Made by a program: the position numbers and the translations under genes
Shown here: one piece after another, positions 16,902-25,814 of the stretch
Numbering within the stretch: position 1 is the first letter of the stretch
Layout: each line of letters opens with the position of its first letter
Origin: Acetobacteraceae bacterium
Lineage (GTDB): Bacteria > Pseudomonadota > Alphaproteobacteria > Acetobacterales > Acetobacteraceae
Direction: 5' to 3'
Assembly (NCBI GenBank): GCA_027482245.1
Contig: JAIXWG010000038.1
Coordinates: forward strand, 1-64,000
DNA: 64,000 bases
The notes under the pieces: generated by a model
Databases searched by the model: none
The model's input: the letters and a program-made list of their open reading frames with translations, nothing else
Told to the model about the DNA's origin: nothing

Positions 16902-16926
16902 CGCGCCGGCCGCGCCGGGTGCAGCA

Positions 16927-16960
16927 TTCCCCCGCGCCGCGTCCGACGCGGCGGGGGGAA
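16927..16960 (+). promoter_or_regulatory. Hairpin covering the Shine-Dalgarno of the dehalogenase-like gene
   Basis: Arms of about 16 bases, ttcccccgc-gccgcgtc against gacgcggc-ggggggaa, with one mismatched position. The 3' arm carries the ggggggaaa ribosome-binding site of the gene starting at 16966. Confidence 0.4.
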
Positions 16961-16965
16961 ACACC

Positions 16966-17877
16966 ATGAGCGACGATCTTCTGCCCGGCTGGTCCGACCA
17001 GTTCGTGGAAACACCGGGCGGTGCCCGCATCCGCGCCCGCCGCGGCGGCTCCGGCCCGCCCCTGCTGCTGATGCACGGCAACCCGCAATCCCATGTCATC
17101 TGGCACCGCATGGCGCCGGAACTCACGAAGCACTTCGATTGCGTCGCGATCGACCTGCGCGGCTATGGCGACAGCACCGGGCCGGGCGACCTCTCGCTGC
17201 CCTACTACGACCCGGCCGACTACACCTTCCGCGCCATGGCGGCGGATGCCGTCGCCGTCATGGCGCATTTCGGCCATGCCCGCTTCAACGTCTGCGGCCA
17301 TGACCGCGGCGGGCGCGTGACGCACCGGATGGGGCTCGATCATCCGGAGGCGGTGATCCGCGCCGCGATCCTCGACATCCTGCCGCAGCGCCACGTCTAT
17401 GCGAACGTCACCAAGGACTGGGCGATGAAGTCCTGGCACTGGGTCTTCATGCCGCAGGAGGAAGGGCTGCCGGAGCGGATGATGGAATCCGTGCCCGCCG
17501 ACTGGTTCATGGCCCGCAAGATCGGCAAGAAGGGCATGGGCATGTCGATCTTCGACCCGCGGGCCGTCGCCGAATACGTGCGCTGCTTCACGCCCAAGAC
17601 CATCCGCGCCTCCTGCGCCGATTACCGCGCCTGCGCGACGCTCGACCTCGCCATGGACAATGCCGACTACGAGGCGGGCAAGCGCCTCGCCTGCCCCGTG
17701 CATGTGCTGTGGGGAAGGCTGTCCCACACCCAGGCGGTGTTCGACGACGTGCTGCCGGTGTGGAGCGACTACGTCACGGGCCCGCTCTCGGGCCGCGCGG
17801 TGCGCAGCGGGCACTACCTGGCGGAGCATGCGCCGGAGGAAGTGCTGGCGGAGATCCTGCCCTTCTTCGCAACCTGA
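16966..17877 (+). CDS. Alpha/beta hydrolase of the fluoroacetate (haloacetate) dehalogenase type
   Basis: A 303-residue soluble alpha/beta hydrolase. The nucleophile is an aspartate, Asp113 in GHDRGGRVTHRM, with Arg114 and Arg117 placed as the carboxylate-binding arginines of fluoroacetate dehalogenase. Asp137 (AILDILP), His158-Trp159 (SWHWVF, the fluoride pocket), a Tyr near 220 (ADYRA) and His283 (SGHYLAEHAPEEV) match the other catalytic positions. This makes hydrolytic dehalogenation of small 2-haloacids more likely than epoxide hydrolysis. No transporter or regulator for haloacids is adjacent. Confidence 0.85.
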   Translation: MSDDLLPGWSDQFVETPGGARIRARRGGSGPPLLLMHGNPQSHVIWHRMAPELTKHFDCVAIDLRGYGDSTGPGDLSLPYYDPADYTFRAMAADAVAVMAHFGHARFNVCGHDRGGRVTHRMGLDHPEAVIRAAILDILPQRHVYANVTKDWAMKSWHWVFMPQEEGLPERMMESVPADWFMARKIGKKGMGMSIFDPRAVAEYVRCFTPKTIRASCADYRACATLDLAMDNADYEAGKRLACPVHVLWGRLSHTQAVFDDVLPVWSDYVTGPLSGRAVRSGHYLAEHAPEEVLAEILPFFAT

Positions 17878-17999
17878 CCTGTTGCATCACGGCCGGGTGA
17901 GGGGGCGGCGTTTCGTTGCGGGGCGGTCGGGGCCGCGCTTGCCCCGGCCGGGGCGGCGGGGCATGGAGGCGCCATCCCTTCCATCCCCGGGGGTTGGCC

Positions 18000-20381
18000 G
18001 TGACCACTTCGCCGCCCATGCGATCGACGCCTCCCGGCCCGGCGATCCGCCCGGGGCGCCCCGTTCAGTGGCACCTCGCCTTGTTCGCCGCCGCGCTGGC
18101 GCTGCCCATCCTGGTCTTCGTGGCCGGGCTGCTGTGGCGCGTCGGCACGGTGGAACGCGCGCGGCTGGAGGAGGAGGCCCTGGCCGCCGCCCGCAGCGCC
18201 GCCGTCGCGGTGGACCGGGAACTGGCGGGGCTGTCCGCCATGCTCGATGTGCTGAGCCTGTCCCAGCTTCTCCGCAGCGGGGACCTGGAGGGATTCCACC
18301 GCCAGGTGGTGGAGCTGCAGGAGAGGCTCGGCGTCACCGCCGTGCTGCGGGACGATGCGGGGCGCCGGCTGGTGAATGCCCGCGTGCCCTTCGGGGCGCC
18401 GCAGCTGATGACGACGCTGCCCGCGCCGGTTTCCGGCAGCGCGCGGCCGCGGCGGACCATGGTGTCCGGCCTGTTCCAGGGCGTGGCGGCCGGGGAGGCG
18501 CTGTTCGCCATGGAACTCCAGCTGCCGCCCTTCCGGCCCGGGGAGGGTCCGGCCTTCCTCAGCCTCAGCCTGCCGGTGACGCGCATCCGCGACGTGCTGA
18601 CCACCGCGCGCACGCCGCGCGAATGGACGGTCGCGGTGGTGGACGACCAGGGCACGATCCTGGCCCGCAGCGTCCGGCACGATGAGTTCGTGGGGCGCCA
18701 GGCCTCCCGGGACCTGCGCGACAACACGCGGGGGCGGGAGGGGGCGTGGCGCGGCACCACGGCGGATGGGCTGCCCGTGCTCGGCGTCTATGTGCGGTCC
18801 GCGCTGGCGGAGTGGCGCGTCGCCGTGGGCGTGCCGGACCAGGCGCTGGCGGCGCCGCTGCGCCGGTCCCTGCTGCTGCTGGTGGCGACGGGCGCGCTGC
18901 TGGCGCTGATCTCCCTGCTGCTGGCCCTGGCCTTCGGCCGGCGGATCGCCGCCCCCCTGCAGGACGTGGCCGCCACCGCGCGCGCCATGGGCGACGGCGC
19001 CGTGGTGCCCCCGGTCGCGAGCGGCATCCGGGAGGTCGCGCAGATCGGCGATGCGCTGGCCACCGCCTCCGCCACCCTGCATGCGCGGGAGGAGGAGCTG
19101 CGGCGCCTGAACGAGGCGCTGGAGATGCGCGTGATGGAACGCACGCGCGACCTGGCGGAAACCAATGCCCGCCTGATCGCCGCCGCCACGGGGCGGGAAC
19201 GGGCGGAGGAACAGCTGCGCCAGGCGCAGAAGATGGAGGCGGTGGGCCGCCTGACCGGCGGCGTGGCGCATGACTTCAACAACCTGCTGACCGTGGTGCT
19301 GGGCAACCTCGCCTTGGTGAAGCGGCGGCTGGACGCCACGGTGGATGAACGCGTCCGGCGCGGCATCGATGGCGCGACGGAGGGGGCGCAGCGTGCCGCC
19401 AGCCTGACGGCGCGGCTCCTCGCCTTCTCCCGCCAGCAGCCGCTGGCGCCGGAGGCGGTGGATCTGAACCGGCTGGTGGCCGGCATGTCCGACCTGCTGC
19501 GGCGGACGCTGGGGGAGGATGTGGCGGTGGAGACGGTGCTGGCGGGCGGGCTGTGGCGCGCCCATGCCGATCCGAACCAGCTGGAATCCTCGGTGCTGAA
19601 CCTGGCCGTGAATGCGCGAGACGCCATGCCGGGCGGCGGCAAGCTGACGATCGAGACGGCGAACGCCTACCTGGACGAGGCCTATGCGGCGGGGCGGGAG
19701 GAGGTGAAGCCCGGCCAGTATGTCGCGATCTGCGTCTCCGACACCGGCAGCGGCATGGCCCCGGAGATCATCGCCCGCGCCTTCGAGCCCTTCTTCACCA
19801 CCAAGCCCGTGGGCAAGGGCACCGGGCTCGGGCTCAGCCAGGTCTATGGCTTCGCCAAGCAGTCGGGCGGCCATGTCGCGATCTACAGCGAACCGGGCCA
19901 TGGCACGACGGTAAAGCTGTACCTGCCGCGGCTGCGGGAGGGCGACCTGCCCGCCGATGCACCCACCGTGGTGGCGCTGCCGGAGATGCCGCGCGACGGC
20001 GCCGGCCGCACCGTGCTGGTGGTGGAGGACGACGCGATGGTGCGGGACTTCGCCGTGACGGCGCTGGAGGAGGGCGGCTGCCGCGTGCTGGCCGCCGCCG
20101 ATGGCCCCGCCGCCCTGGCGATGCTGGAGGCTAATCCGGAGATCGCGCTGCTGTTCACCGACGTCGTGCTGACCGGGCCGATGAACGGAAGGCAGCTGGC
20201 CAATGCGCTGCTGGAACGCCGCCCCGACCTGCCCGTGCTGTTCACCACCGGCTATACCCGCAATGCCATCATCCATCACGGCCGGCTGGATGAGGGGGTG
20301 CAATTGCTGGGCAAGCCCTATTCGGCCGCCGCGCTGGTGGCCAAGGTGATGTCCATGCTGGATGGGCCGGATGGACGCTGA
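18000..20381 (+). CDS. Hybrid sensor histidine kinase with extracytoplasmic CACHE-type sensor
   Basis: A 793-residue inner-membrane kinase. TM1 is about 24-46, a periplasmic region of about 240 residues resembles dCACHE sensors, TM2 is about 290-313, and a HAMP-like/coiled-coil linker follows. The dimerisation domain has phospho-acceptor His424 in GGVAHDFNNLL. The ATPase domain (NLAVNARDAMPGGGK, VSDTGSGM, GTGLGLSQVYGF) and a C-terminal receiver domain (VVEDDAMVRDF, Asp721 in FTDVVLTGPMNG) complete it. No separate response regulator is near, so its output partner is elsewhere. The sensor region is related to that of the frameshifted kinase at 45189-47620. GTG 18000 is chosen for the G-rich site just upstream; ATG 18018 is an alternative. 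Confidence 0.9.
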   Translation: MTTSPPMRSTPPGPAIRPGRPVQWHLALFAAALALPILVFVAGLLWRVGTVERARLEEEALAAARSAAVAVDRELAGLSAMLDVLSLSQLLRSGDLEGFHRQVVELQERLGVTAVLRDDAGRRLVNARVPFGAPQLMTTLPAPVSGSARPRRTMVSGLFQGVAAGEALFAMELQLPPFRPGEGPAFLSLSLPVTRIRDVLTTARTPREWTVAVVDDQGTILARSVRHDEFVGRQASRDLRDNTRGREGAWRGTTADGLPVLGVYVRSALAEWRVAVGVPDQALAAPLRRSLLLLVATGALLALISLLLALAFGRRIAAPLQDVAATARAMGDGAVVPPVASGIREVAQIGDALATASATLHAREEELRRLNEALEMRVMERTRDLAETNARLIAAATGRERAEEQLRQAQKMEAVGRLTGGVAHDFNNLLTVVLGNLALVKRRLDATVDERVRRGIDGATEGAQRAASLTARLLAFSRQQPLAPEAVDLNRLVAGMSDLLRRTLGEDVAVETVLAGGLWRAHADPNQLESSVLNLAVNARDAMPGGGKLTIETANAYLDEAYAAGREEVKPGQYVAICVSDTGSGMAPEIIARAFEPFFTTKPVGKGTGLGLSQVYGFAKQSGGHVAIYSEPGHGTTVKLYLPRLREGDLPADAPTVVALPEMPRDGAGRTVLVVEDDAMVRDFAVTALEEGGCRVLAAADGPAALAMLEANPEIALLFTDVVLTGPMNGRQLANALLERRPDLPVLFTTGYTRNAIIHHGRLDEGVQLLGKPYSAAALVAKVMSMLDGPDGR

Positions 20382-20391
20382 GCGGGCGCGC

Positions 20392-21003
20392 ATGACGATC
20401 GACTGGTATTTCGACCTCGTCTCCCCCTTCGCGCACCTGGCGCTGCCACGCGTGCTGGCGCTGGGGCGGCCGGTGACGCTGAAGCCCATCGTGCTGGGGG
20501 CGGTGCTGGCGCATTGGGGGCAACTGGGCCCGGCGGAGATCGGGCCGAAGCGGCGCCAGACCTACCGCCAGGTGCAGTTCATGGGCGGCCGCGCGCTGCG
20601 CTTCCCGCCCGCCCATCCCTTCCGGTCGCTGGAGGCGCTGCGCCTGGTGACGGCGCTCGGCGCGACGCCCGATGTCGTGACAGCCGCCTTCGCCTTCATC
20701 TGGGCGGAAGGCCGCGACCCGGTGACGGAGGCGACGGCCTTCGCCGCGCAGCTCGGCGTAGCGGATGCCGCCGCGATCATCGCCGGCGGCGGCGCCAAGG
20801 AAAGGCTGCGGGAGACGACGGCGGAGGCGATCGCGCGCGGCGTCTTCGGCGTGCCGACCCTGGCGGTGGGGGAGGAGCTGTTCTGGGGTACCGACGCCAT
20901 GCCGATGGCGGAAGCCTACCTGGCCGATCCCGCGTTGTTCGACACGCCGGCGATGCGGCGGCTGGATGCCCTGCCCATGGGCGTGGAGCGTGTGACGCGA
21001 TGA
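20392..21003 (+). CDS. 2-hydroxychromene-2-carboxylate isomerase family (DsbA-fold) protein
   Basis: A 203-residue DsbA/GST-kappa-fold protein. The start IDWYFDLVSPFAHLALPRV carries the catalytic Ser of HCCA isomerases, and the C-terminal GVFGVPTLAVGEELFWGTDAM is diagnostic. The founding enzyme isomerises 2-hydroxychromene-2-carboxylate in naphthalene breakdown using glutathione; many homologues have unknown substrates. The gene overlaps the following nitronate monooxygenase (ATGA) and starts 10 bases after the kinase, so it probably belongs to the same transcript. An earlier ATG at 20371 is possible. Confidence 0.85.
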   Translation: MTIDWYFDLVSPFAHLALPRVLALGRPVTLKPIVLGAVLAHWGQLGPAEIGPKRRQTYRQVQFMGGRALRFPPAHPFRSLEALRLVTALGATPDVVTAAFAFIWAEGRDPVTEATAFAAQLGVADAAAIIAGGGAKERLRETTAEAIARGVFGVPTLAVGEELFWGTDAMPMAEAYLADPALFDTPAMRRLDALPMGVERVTR

Positions 21004-22061
21004 ACCCGGTCTCCCGCGCGGAAGCCTTCTGCGCCCGCTTCGGCCTGCGCATCCCGATCCTGCTGGCCCCCATGGCCGGCGCCTGCCCGCCGGGCCTGTC
21101 CATCGCGGTGGCGCAGGCCGGCGGCATGGGCGCCTGCGGGGCGCTGCTGATGGGGCCGGACGCCATCCTGGACTGGGCACGGACCGTGCGCGGCGCGACG
21201 AACGGCGCCTTCCAGATGAACCTCTGGATCCCCGACCCGCCGCCGGTGCGGGACGAGGCGCGGGAAGCGGCGCTGCGGGACTTTCTCGGCGGGTGGGGGC
21301 CGGCGGTGCCGGAAGGGGCCGGGGACGCGGCGCCGCCTGACTTCGACGCGCAATGCGAGGCGCTGCTGCAGGCGGCGCCAGCCGTCGTCTCCTCCATCAT
21401 GGGCGTCTATCCCGCGGAGTTCGTGGCGCGGCTGAAGCAGCGCGGCATCGCCTGGTGGGCGACGGCCAGCACCGTCGCCGAGGCACGCGCGGCGGAAGCG
21501 GCCGGCGCCGACGTCATCGTCGCACAGGGCATGGAAGCCGGCGGCCATCGCGGCGCCTTCGAGGCCGCGGGCGCGGAGGCCGCGATGGTGGGCCTCTTCG
21601 CCCTGCTGCCCGCGGTGGTGGACGCCGTCCGCGTGCCGGTGGTGGCGACGGGCGGCATCGCGGATGCGCGCGGCGTGGCGGCGGCGCTGGCGCTGGGCGC
21701 TTCCGCCGCGCAGATCGGCACGGGCTTCCTGCGCTGCCCGGAAGCGCGCATCCCCGCCCCCTGGGCCGATGCCCTGGCCGCGACGCCGCCGGAGGGCACG
21801 GCCGTGACCCGCGCCTTCAGCGGCCGCGCGGGGCGGGGGATCGCGACCGCCTATGTGAAGGCGGCCGCCGAGGGGCCGCCGCCCGCGCCCTATCCCGTGC
21901 AGCGCGGCCTGACCCAGGCGATGCGCGACGCCGCGACGAAGGCGGGCGACATCGACCGCATGCAGGCCTGGGCCGGGCAATCCGCGATGCTGGCGCGCGC
22001 GGAGCCCGCCGCAGAGCTGGCGCGGGCCCTGTGGGAGGATGCGCGCCGCCTGCTGGCGTGA
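21000..22061 (+). CDS. Nitronate monooxygenase / 2-nitropropane dioxygenase family
   Basis: A 353-residue FMN-dependent TIM-barrel enzyme. Motifs are ILLAPMAGACPPGLSIAVAQAGGMGACG at the start, VSSIMGVYPAEFV, ADVIVAQGMEAGGHRG (catalytic-His region near 185), VATGGIADARGVAAALALGA and AQIGTGFL. The family oxidises alkyl nitronates such as propionate-3-nitronate to aldehydes and nitrite; some members have other roles. The start at 21000 overlaps the upstream stop. There is no evidence for the natural substrate. Confidence 0.88.
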   Translation: MNPVSRAEAFCARFGLRIPILLAPMAGACPPGLSIAVAQAGGMGACGALLMGPDAILDWARTVRGATNGAFQMNLWIPDPPPVRDEAREAALRDFLGGWGPAVPEGAGDAAPPDFDAQCEALLQAAPAVVSSIMGVYPAEFVARLKQRGIAWWATASTVAEARAAEAAGADVIVAQGMEAGGHRGAFEAAGAEAAMVGLFALLPAVVDAVRVPVVATGGIADARGVAAALALGASAAQIGTGFLRCPEARIPAPWADALAATPPEGTAVTRAFSGRAGRGIATAYVKAAAEGPPPAPYPVQRGLTQAMRDAATKAGDIDRMQAWAGQSAMLARAEPAAELARALWEDARRLLA

Positions 22062-22080
22062 CGCGCTGGTCGGTCCTAGC

Positions 22081-22104
22081 CTTCCCCCAACGGGTTGGGG
22101 GAAG
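22081..22104 (+). promoter_or_regulatory. Hairpin covering the aconitase Shine-Dalgarno
   Basis: Perfect 10-base arms cttcccccaa and ttgggggaag around cggg. The 3' arm is the ribosome-binding site of the aconitase gene whose ATG is 7 bases downstream. It could be a translational switch or a terminator for the upstream operon. Confidence 0.5.
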
Positions 22105-22110
22105 CGTGCC

Positions 22111-24699
22111 ATGGCCGAATTGCGTGTGGGGGATCGCGCCTATCGGGTCCAGGCGCTCGATCCCGCGCTGACCAGGCTGCCCGTCTCCATCAAGGTGCTG
22201 CTGGAGAACCTGCTGCGGCACGAGGATGGGGAGAGCGTGACGGCGGCGGACATTGCCGCGCTCTCCGCCTGGCCCGACAGCGGCGATGGCGAGATCGCCT
22301 ACCATCCCGTGCGCGTGCTGATGCCCGACAGTTCCGGCGTGCCGCTGCTGGCGGACCTGGCCGCGATGCGGGACGCGATGGTGGCGCGGGGCGAGGAGCC
22401 CGGGCGCATCAACCCGCGCATTCCCGTCGATCTCGTCATCGATCATTCCGTCGCGACGGATGAGAGCGGATTGCCGCAGGCCTTCGCGCGCAACCTCGCC
22501 TTGGAATACGAACGCAACGCGGAACGCTACGCGCTGATCCGCTGGGCGCAGCAGGCCTATGACAATTTCCGCGTGCTGCCGCCGGGCACGGGGATCGTCC
22601 ACCAGGTGAACCTGGAATACCTGGCGCGGCCGGTGTGGAGCGTGGAGCGGGACGGCGCGTGGCACGCCTTCCCGGACACGCTGGTCGGCATGGACAGCCA
22701 TACGCCGATGGTGAATGCGCTCGGCGTGCTGGGCTGGGGCGTGGGGGGCATCGAGGCGGGTGCCGCGATGCTCGGCGAGCCGATCTTCATGCCGGTGCCG
22801 CGCGTGGTGGGCTGCCGGCTGGATGGCGCGCTGCGGCCGGGCGTGATGGCGACGGACCTGGCGCTGGCCGTCACGCAGCGCCTGCGCGCGAAGGGCGTGG
22901 TGGGGTGCCTGGTGGAGTTCCACGGGCCGGGGGTCGCGACGCTGCCGCTGCCGGACCGCGCGACCATCGCGAACATGGCGCCGGAATACGGCGCCACCAT
23001 GGGTTTCTTCGCGATCGACGCGGAGACGATCCGCTTCCTGCGCCTGACCGGGCGCGACGAAGCCGATGTGGCGCTGGCCGAGGCCTATGCGAAGGCGCAG
23101 GGGCTGTGGGGGAGCGACCGCGCGGGCGTCGTCTTCAGCGACGAGGTGGTGATCGACCTGGCCGCCATCGAACCCGCGCTGGCCGGCCCGAAGCGGCCGC
23201 AGGACCGGCGCGCGCTGCGCGACGTTTCCTCGAGCCTGCGGCAGGGGTTTCCGCAGGTCGCGGAGACACCGGCGCCGGGGCTCGGCGCGAACCGGCCGAT
23301 GCAGCATGGCGATGTCGCCATCGCGGCGATCACGAGCTGCACCAACACCTCCAACCCCGCGGCCATGATCGGCGCGGCGCTGCTGGCGCGGAACGCGGGC
23401 AAGCGGGGGCTGCGGGCGAAGCCCTGGGTGAAGACCTCCCTGAGCCCGGGGTCGCGCGTGGTGGCGGAATACCTGCGGGAGTCCGGCTTGCAGGACAGCC
23501 TGAATGCGCTGGGCTTTCACCTCACGGGCTTCGGCTGCATGACCTGCGCGGGCTTCTCCGGCCCGCTGCTGGACCAGGCTGCCACGGCGATCGATCGGGA
23601 CGGGCTGGTGGCGGCCGCGGTGCTCTCCGCCAACCGCAACTTCGAGGGCCGCATCCATCCGCAGATCCGCGCGGGCTACATCGGGTCGCCCGCGCTGGTG
23701 GTGGCGAGCGCGATCGCGGGCAGCGTGCTGCGCGACCTGGAGGGTGATCCGCTGGGCGAGGATCAGGACGGCGCGCCGGTGTATCTGCGCGACCTCTGGC
23801 CCGATCCGGCCGAATTGTCGGAGACGATGGCGCGCTTCGTGAATGCGGAGGCGTTTCGCCGCGGCTATGGCGACATCGCGGGTGATCCGGCCTGGCGCGC
23901 CATCACCGGCGGCAGCGGCCCGACTTTCGCCTGGGACGAGGCCAGCACCTACATCCGCAAGCCGCCCTTCTTCGATGGCGCTGTGTCGGCTTCCGGCGAC
24001 ATCACGGGGGCGCGGGCGCTGCTGCTGCTGGGCGATGGCATCACGACCGACCACATCTCCCCGGGCGGGACCATTCCCCGCAAGGGCGAGGTCGCGGACT
24101 ACCTGCGCGGGATCGGTGTGCCCGACAAGGATTTCTCCAGTTTCGTCGCGCGGCGGGTGAACCATGAGGTGATGCTGCGCGGCCATTTCGCCAATCCGCG
24201 CATCCGGAACGAGATGGTGGAGCGGGAGGGCGGCTTCGCGCGGCATGAGCCGAGCGGGGAGGTCGCCACGGTGTTCGAGACGGCGGCGCGCTACCGCGCG
24301 GAGGGCACGCCGATGATCGTCGTCGCGGGGCAGGATTACGGCACGGGGTCGTCGCGCGACTGGGCGGCGAAGGGAACGAGCCTGCTCGGCATCCGGGCCG
24401 TGGTGGCGGAGGGGTTCGAGCGCATCCACCGGTCCAACCTGGTCGGCATGGGTGTGCTGCCGCTGCAATTCGCGCCGGGCGTGACGCGCGCGACGCTGGG
24501 CTTGGATGGCAGCGAGCGGTTCGATGTGGTCGGCCTGGCCGACGGCCTGCGCCCTGGCATGACGGTGACGCTGCGCGCGACGCGCCGCGATGGCGTAGTG
24601 ATGGAGACGCCGCTGATGTGCCGCGTGGACACGCTGCGCGAGGTGGCGTGGATGCGCGCCGGCGGCGTGTTGCACGCCGCGTTGGAGGGTGTCGCTTGA
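22111..24699 (+). CDS. acnA: Aconitate hydratase (AcnA/IRP family)
   Basis: An 862-residue [4Fe-4S] enzyme interconverting citrate and isocitrate. Cluster ligands are Cys410 (AITSCTNTSNP) and Cys476 and Cys479 (FGCMTCAGFSGPL). Other landmarks are VDLVIDHSVATDE, GTGIVHQVNLEYL, GVVGCLVEFHGPGV, NRNFEGRIHP, and GQDYGTGSSRDWAAKG in the swivelling domain. It is slightly shorter than typical AcnA (about 890), so a specialised paralogue such as a methylcitrate/methylisocitrate enzyme is not excluded. The start at 22111 follows a hairpin containing its Shine-Dalgarno. Confidence 0.88.
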   Translation: MAELRVGDRAYRVQALDPALTRLPVSIKVLLENLLRHEDGESVTAADIAALSAWPDSGDGEIAYHPVRVLMPDSSGVPLLADLAAMRDAMVARGEEPGRINPRIPVDLVIDHSVATDESGLPQAFARNLALEYERNAERYALIRWAQQAYDNFRVLPPGTGIVHQVNLEYLARPVWSVERDGAWHAFPDTLVGMDSHTPMVNALGVLGWGVGGIEAGAAMLGEPIFMPVPRVVGCRLDGALRPGVMATDLALAVTQRLRAKGVVGCLVEFHGPGVATLPLPDRATIANMAPEYGATMGFFAIDAETIRFLRLTGRDEADVALAEAYAKAQGLWGSDRAGVVFSDEVVIDLAAIEPALAGPKRPQDRRALRDVSSSLRQGFPQVAETPAPGLGANRPMQHGDVAIAAITSCTNTSNPAAMIGAALLARNAGKRGLRAKPWVKTSLSPGSRVVAEYLRESGLQDSLNALGFHLTGFGCMTCAGFSGPLLDQAATAIDRDGLVAAAVLSANRNFEGRIHPQIRAGYIGSPALVVASAIAGSVLRDLEGDPLGEDQDGAPVYLRDLWPDPAELSETMARFVNAEAFRRGYGDIAGDPAWRAITGGSGPTFAWDEASTYIRKPPFFDGAVSASGDITGARALLLLGDGITTDHISPGGTIPRKGEVADYLRGIGVPDKDFSSFVARRVNHEVMLRGHFANPRIRNEMVEREGGFARHEPSGEVATVFETAARYRAEGTPMIVVAGQDYGTGSSRDWAAKGTSLLGIRAVVAEGFERIHRSNLVGMGVLPLQFAPGVTRATLGLDGSERFDVVGLADGLRPGMTVTLRATRRDGVVMETPLMCRVDTLREVAWMRAGGVLHAALEGVA

Positions 24700-24710
24700 G
24701 TTTTCCCGGT

Positions 24711-24763
24711 CCAGGGTCCGGCTGGACCCTGGCAGGGGGTGCAGGGGGACGGCGTCCCCCTGC
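24711..24763 (+). terminator. Double stem-loop between convergent acnA and aldo/keto reductase
   Basis: Two perfect hairpins: 24711-24732 (ccagggtcc/ggaccctgg, loop ggct) and 24741-24763 (gcagggggac/gtccccctgc, loop ggc). The first stem and its flank (cggtccagggtcc...ggaccctggc, then a G-run) repeat the element at 6747-6768. A likely bidirectional terminator. Confidence 0.6.
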
Positions 24764-24768
24764 GTTGA

Positions 24769-25773
24769 CTACCGCGCAATCCGCCCTTCCAGCGGATAGG
24801 CCGGATCGTTGTAGCCGGGCGTCGAGGGATGCCCTGCCGTCACCAGCCCATCGACCAGCGCCTCGTCCTCGCTCGTGAAGCGGTAGTCCAGCGCGCCGAC
24901 ATATTCCTCCCACTGTTCCATTGTGCGCGGCCCGCCGATGACGCCGGTGATGAGCCTGTTGTTCAGCACCCAGGCGAGCGCGAATTGCGCGGCGGAGACG
25001 CCGCGCGTCGCGGCATGGGCGGCGATGTCGGCGGCGATGTTGAGGCTTTCGGGCCGCCATTCCGTCTCCATCATGCGCTTGTCGCGGCGGGCGGCGCGGG
25101 TGCCTTCGGGTGGCGCGACATTCGCGCGGTACTTGCCCGTCAGCACGCCGCGCGCCAGCGGCGAATAGGGGAAAACGCCGAGGCCGAAATGGGCGCAGGC
25201 CGGCAGGTGCTCCACCTCCACCATCCGGTTCAGCGCGTTGTAGAGGGGCTGGCTGACCACGGGGCGGTCGATGCCGGCTTCGTCGCAGAGGCGGCAGATT
25301 TCCGCGACGCGCCAGGCGCGATGGTTGGAGACGCCGAAGTAGCGGATCTTGCCAGCGCGGATCATGTCGGCGAGTGCGTGCACCACCTCCGCCAGCGGCG
25401 TGTCGTGATCCTCCTTGTGCAGATAGAGGATGTCGATGACGTCGGTGTTGAGTCGCTTCAGGCTGGCATCGACCGCGCGCATGGCGTGGTAGCGGGACAG
25501 GCCGCGGCCATTGGGGCCGGGTTCCATCGGGTTCGCCATCTTGGTGGCCAGCACCCACCAGCCGCGGTCCTTGGCGATGGCGCGGCCGACGACTTCCTCC
25601 GATTTGCCGCCATTATAGGTATCGGCGGTGTCGATGAAGTTCACGCCCTGCTCCTTGGCGCGGGCGATGATGGCGTGGCTGTCGGCTTCCGTCGTGGCGT
25701 CGCCGAACATCATGGCGCCGAGACACAAGGGCGAGACCTTGAGGCCGCTGCGGCCGAGCTTGCGGTAATTCAT
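24769..25773 (-). CDS. Aldo/keto reductase
   Basis: A 334-residue NADPH-dependent TIM-barrel oxidoreductase. Catalytic residues appear in order: NFIDTADTYNGGKSEEVVGRA (Asp, Tyr), ATKM (Lys) and YLHKED (His). Cofactor-binding GVIGGPRTMEQWEE is near the C-terminus. The substrate is unknown. It is the last gene of a minus-strand run (oxidoreductase 28503, binding protein 27395, amidohydrolase 25815) with small gaps, implying one operon. Confidence 0.9.
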   Translation of the reverse strand: MNYRKLGRSGLKVSPLCLGAMMFGDATTEADSHAIIARAKEQGVNFIDTADTYNGGKSEEVVGRAIAKDRGWWVLATKMANPMEPGPNGRGLSRYHAMRAVDASLKRLNTDVIDILYLHKEDHDTPLAEVVHALADMIRAGKIRYFGVSNHRAWRVAEICRLCDEAGIDRPVVSQPLYNALNRMVEVEHLPACAHFGLGVFPYSPLARGVLTGKYRANVAPPEGTRAARRDKRMMETEWRPESLNIAADIAAHAATRGVSAAQFALAWVLNNRLITGVIGGPRTMEQWEEYVGALDYRFTSEDEALVDGLVTAGHPSTPGYNDPAYPLEGRIAR

Positions 25774-25814
25774 CAGATGCTTCCTGCCCGTCTGGTGGGC
25801 TGGAGAATGCTGGC

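Noticed and set aside
13812..17126. Open frame of over 1,100 codons on the minus strand across NnrU, channel and gpmI
   Set aside because: It opposes three well-recognised genes, its translation is Arg/His/Gln/Gly-rich without any family pattern, and such frames are expected in very GC-rich DNA.
17814..24675. Long minus-strand frames opposite the hybrid kinase and aconitase
   Set aside because: They are antisense to strongly conserved coding sequence and show no domain, plausible start context or codon bias of their own.
22111..24699. AcnD (Fe-S 2-methylcitrate dehydratase) instead of AcnA
   Set aside because: The N-terminal region resembles AcnA (PVSIKVLLENLLR, IDHSVATDE) more than AcnD as recalled, and no prp genes are nearby; kept only as an alternative.
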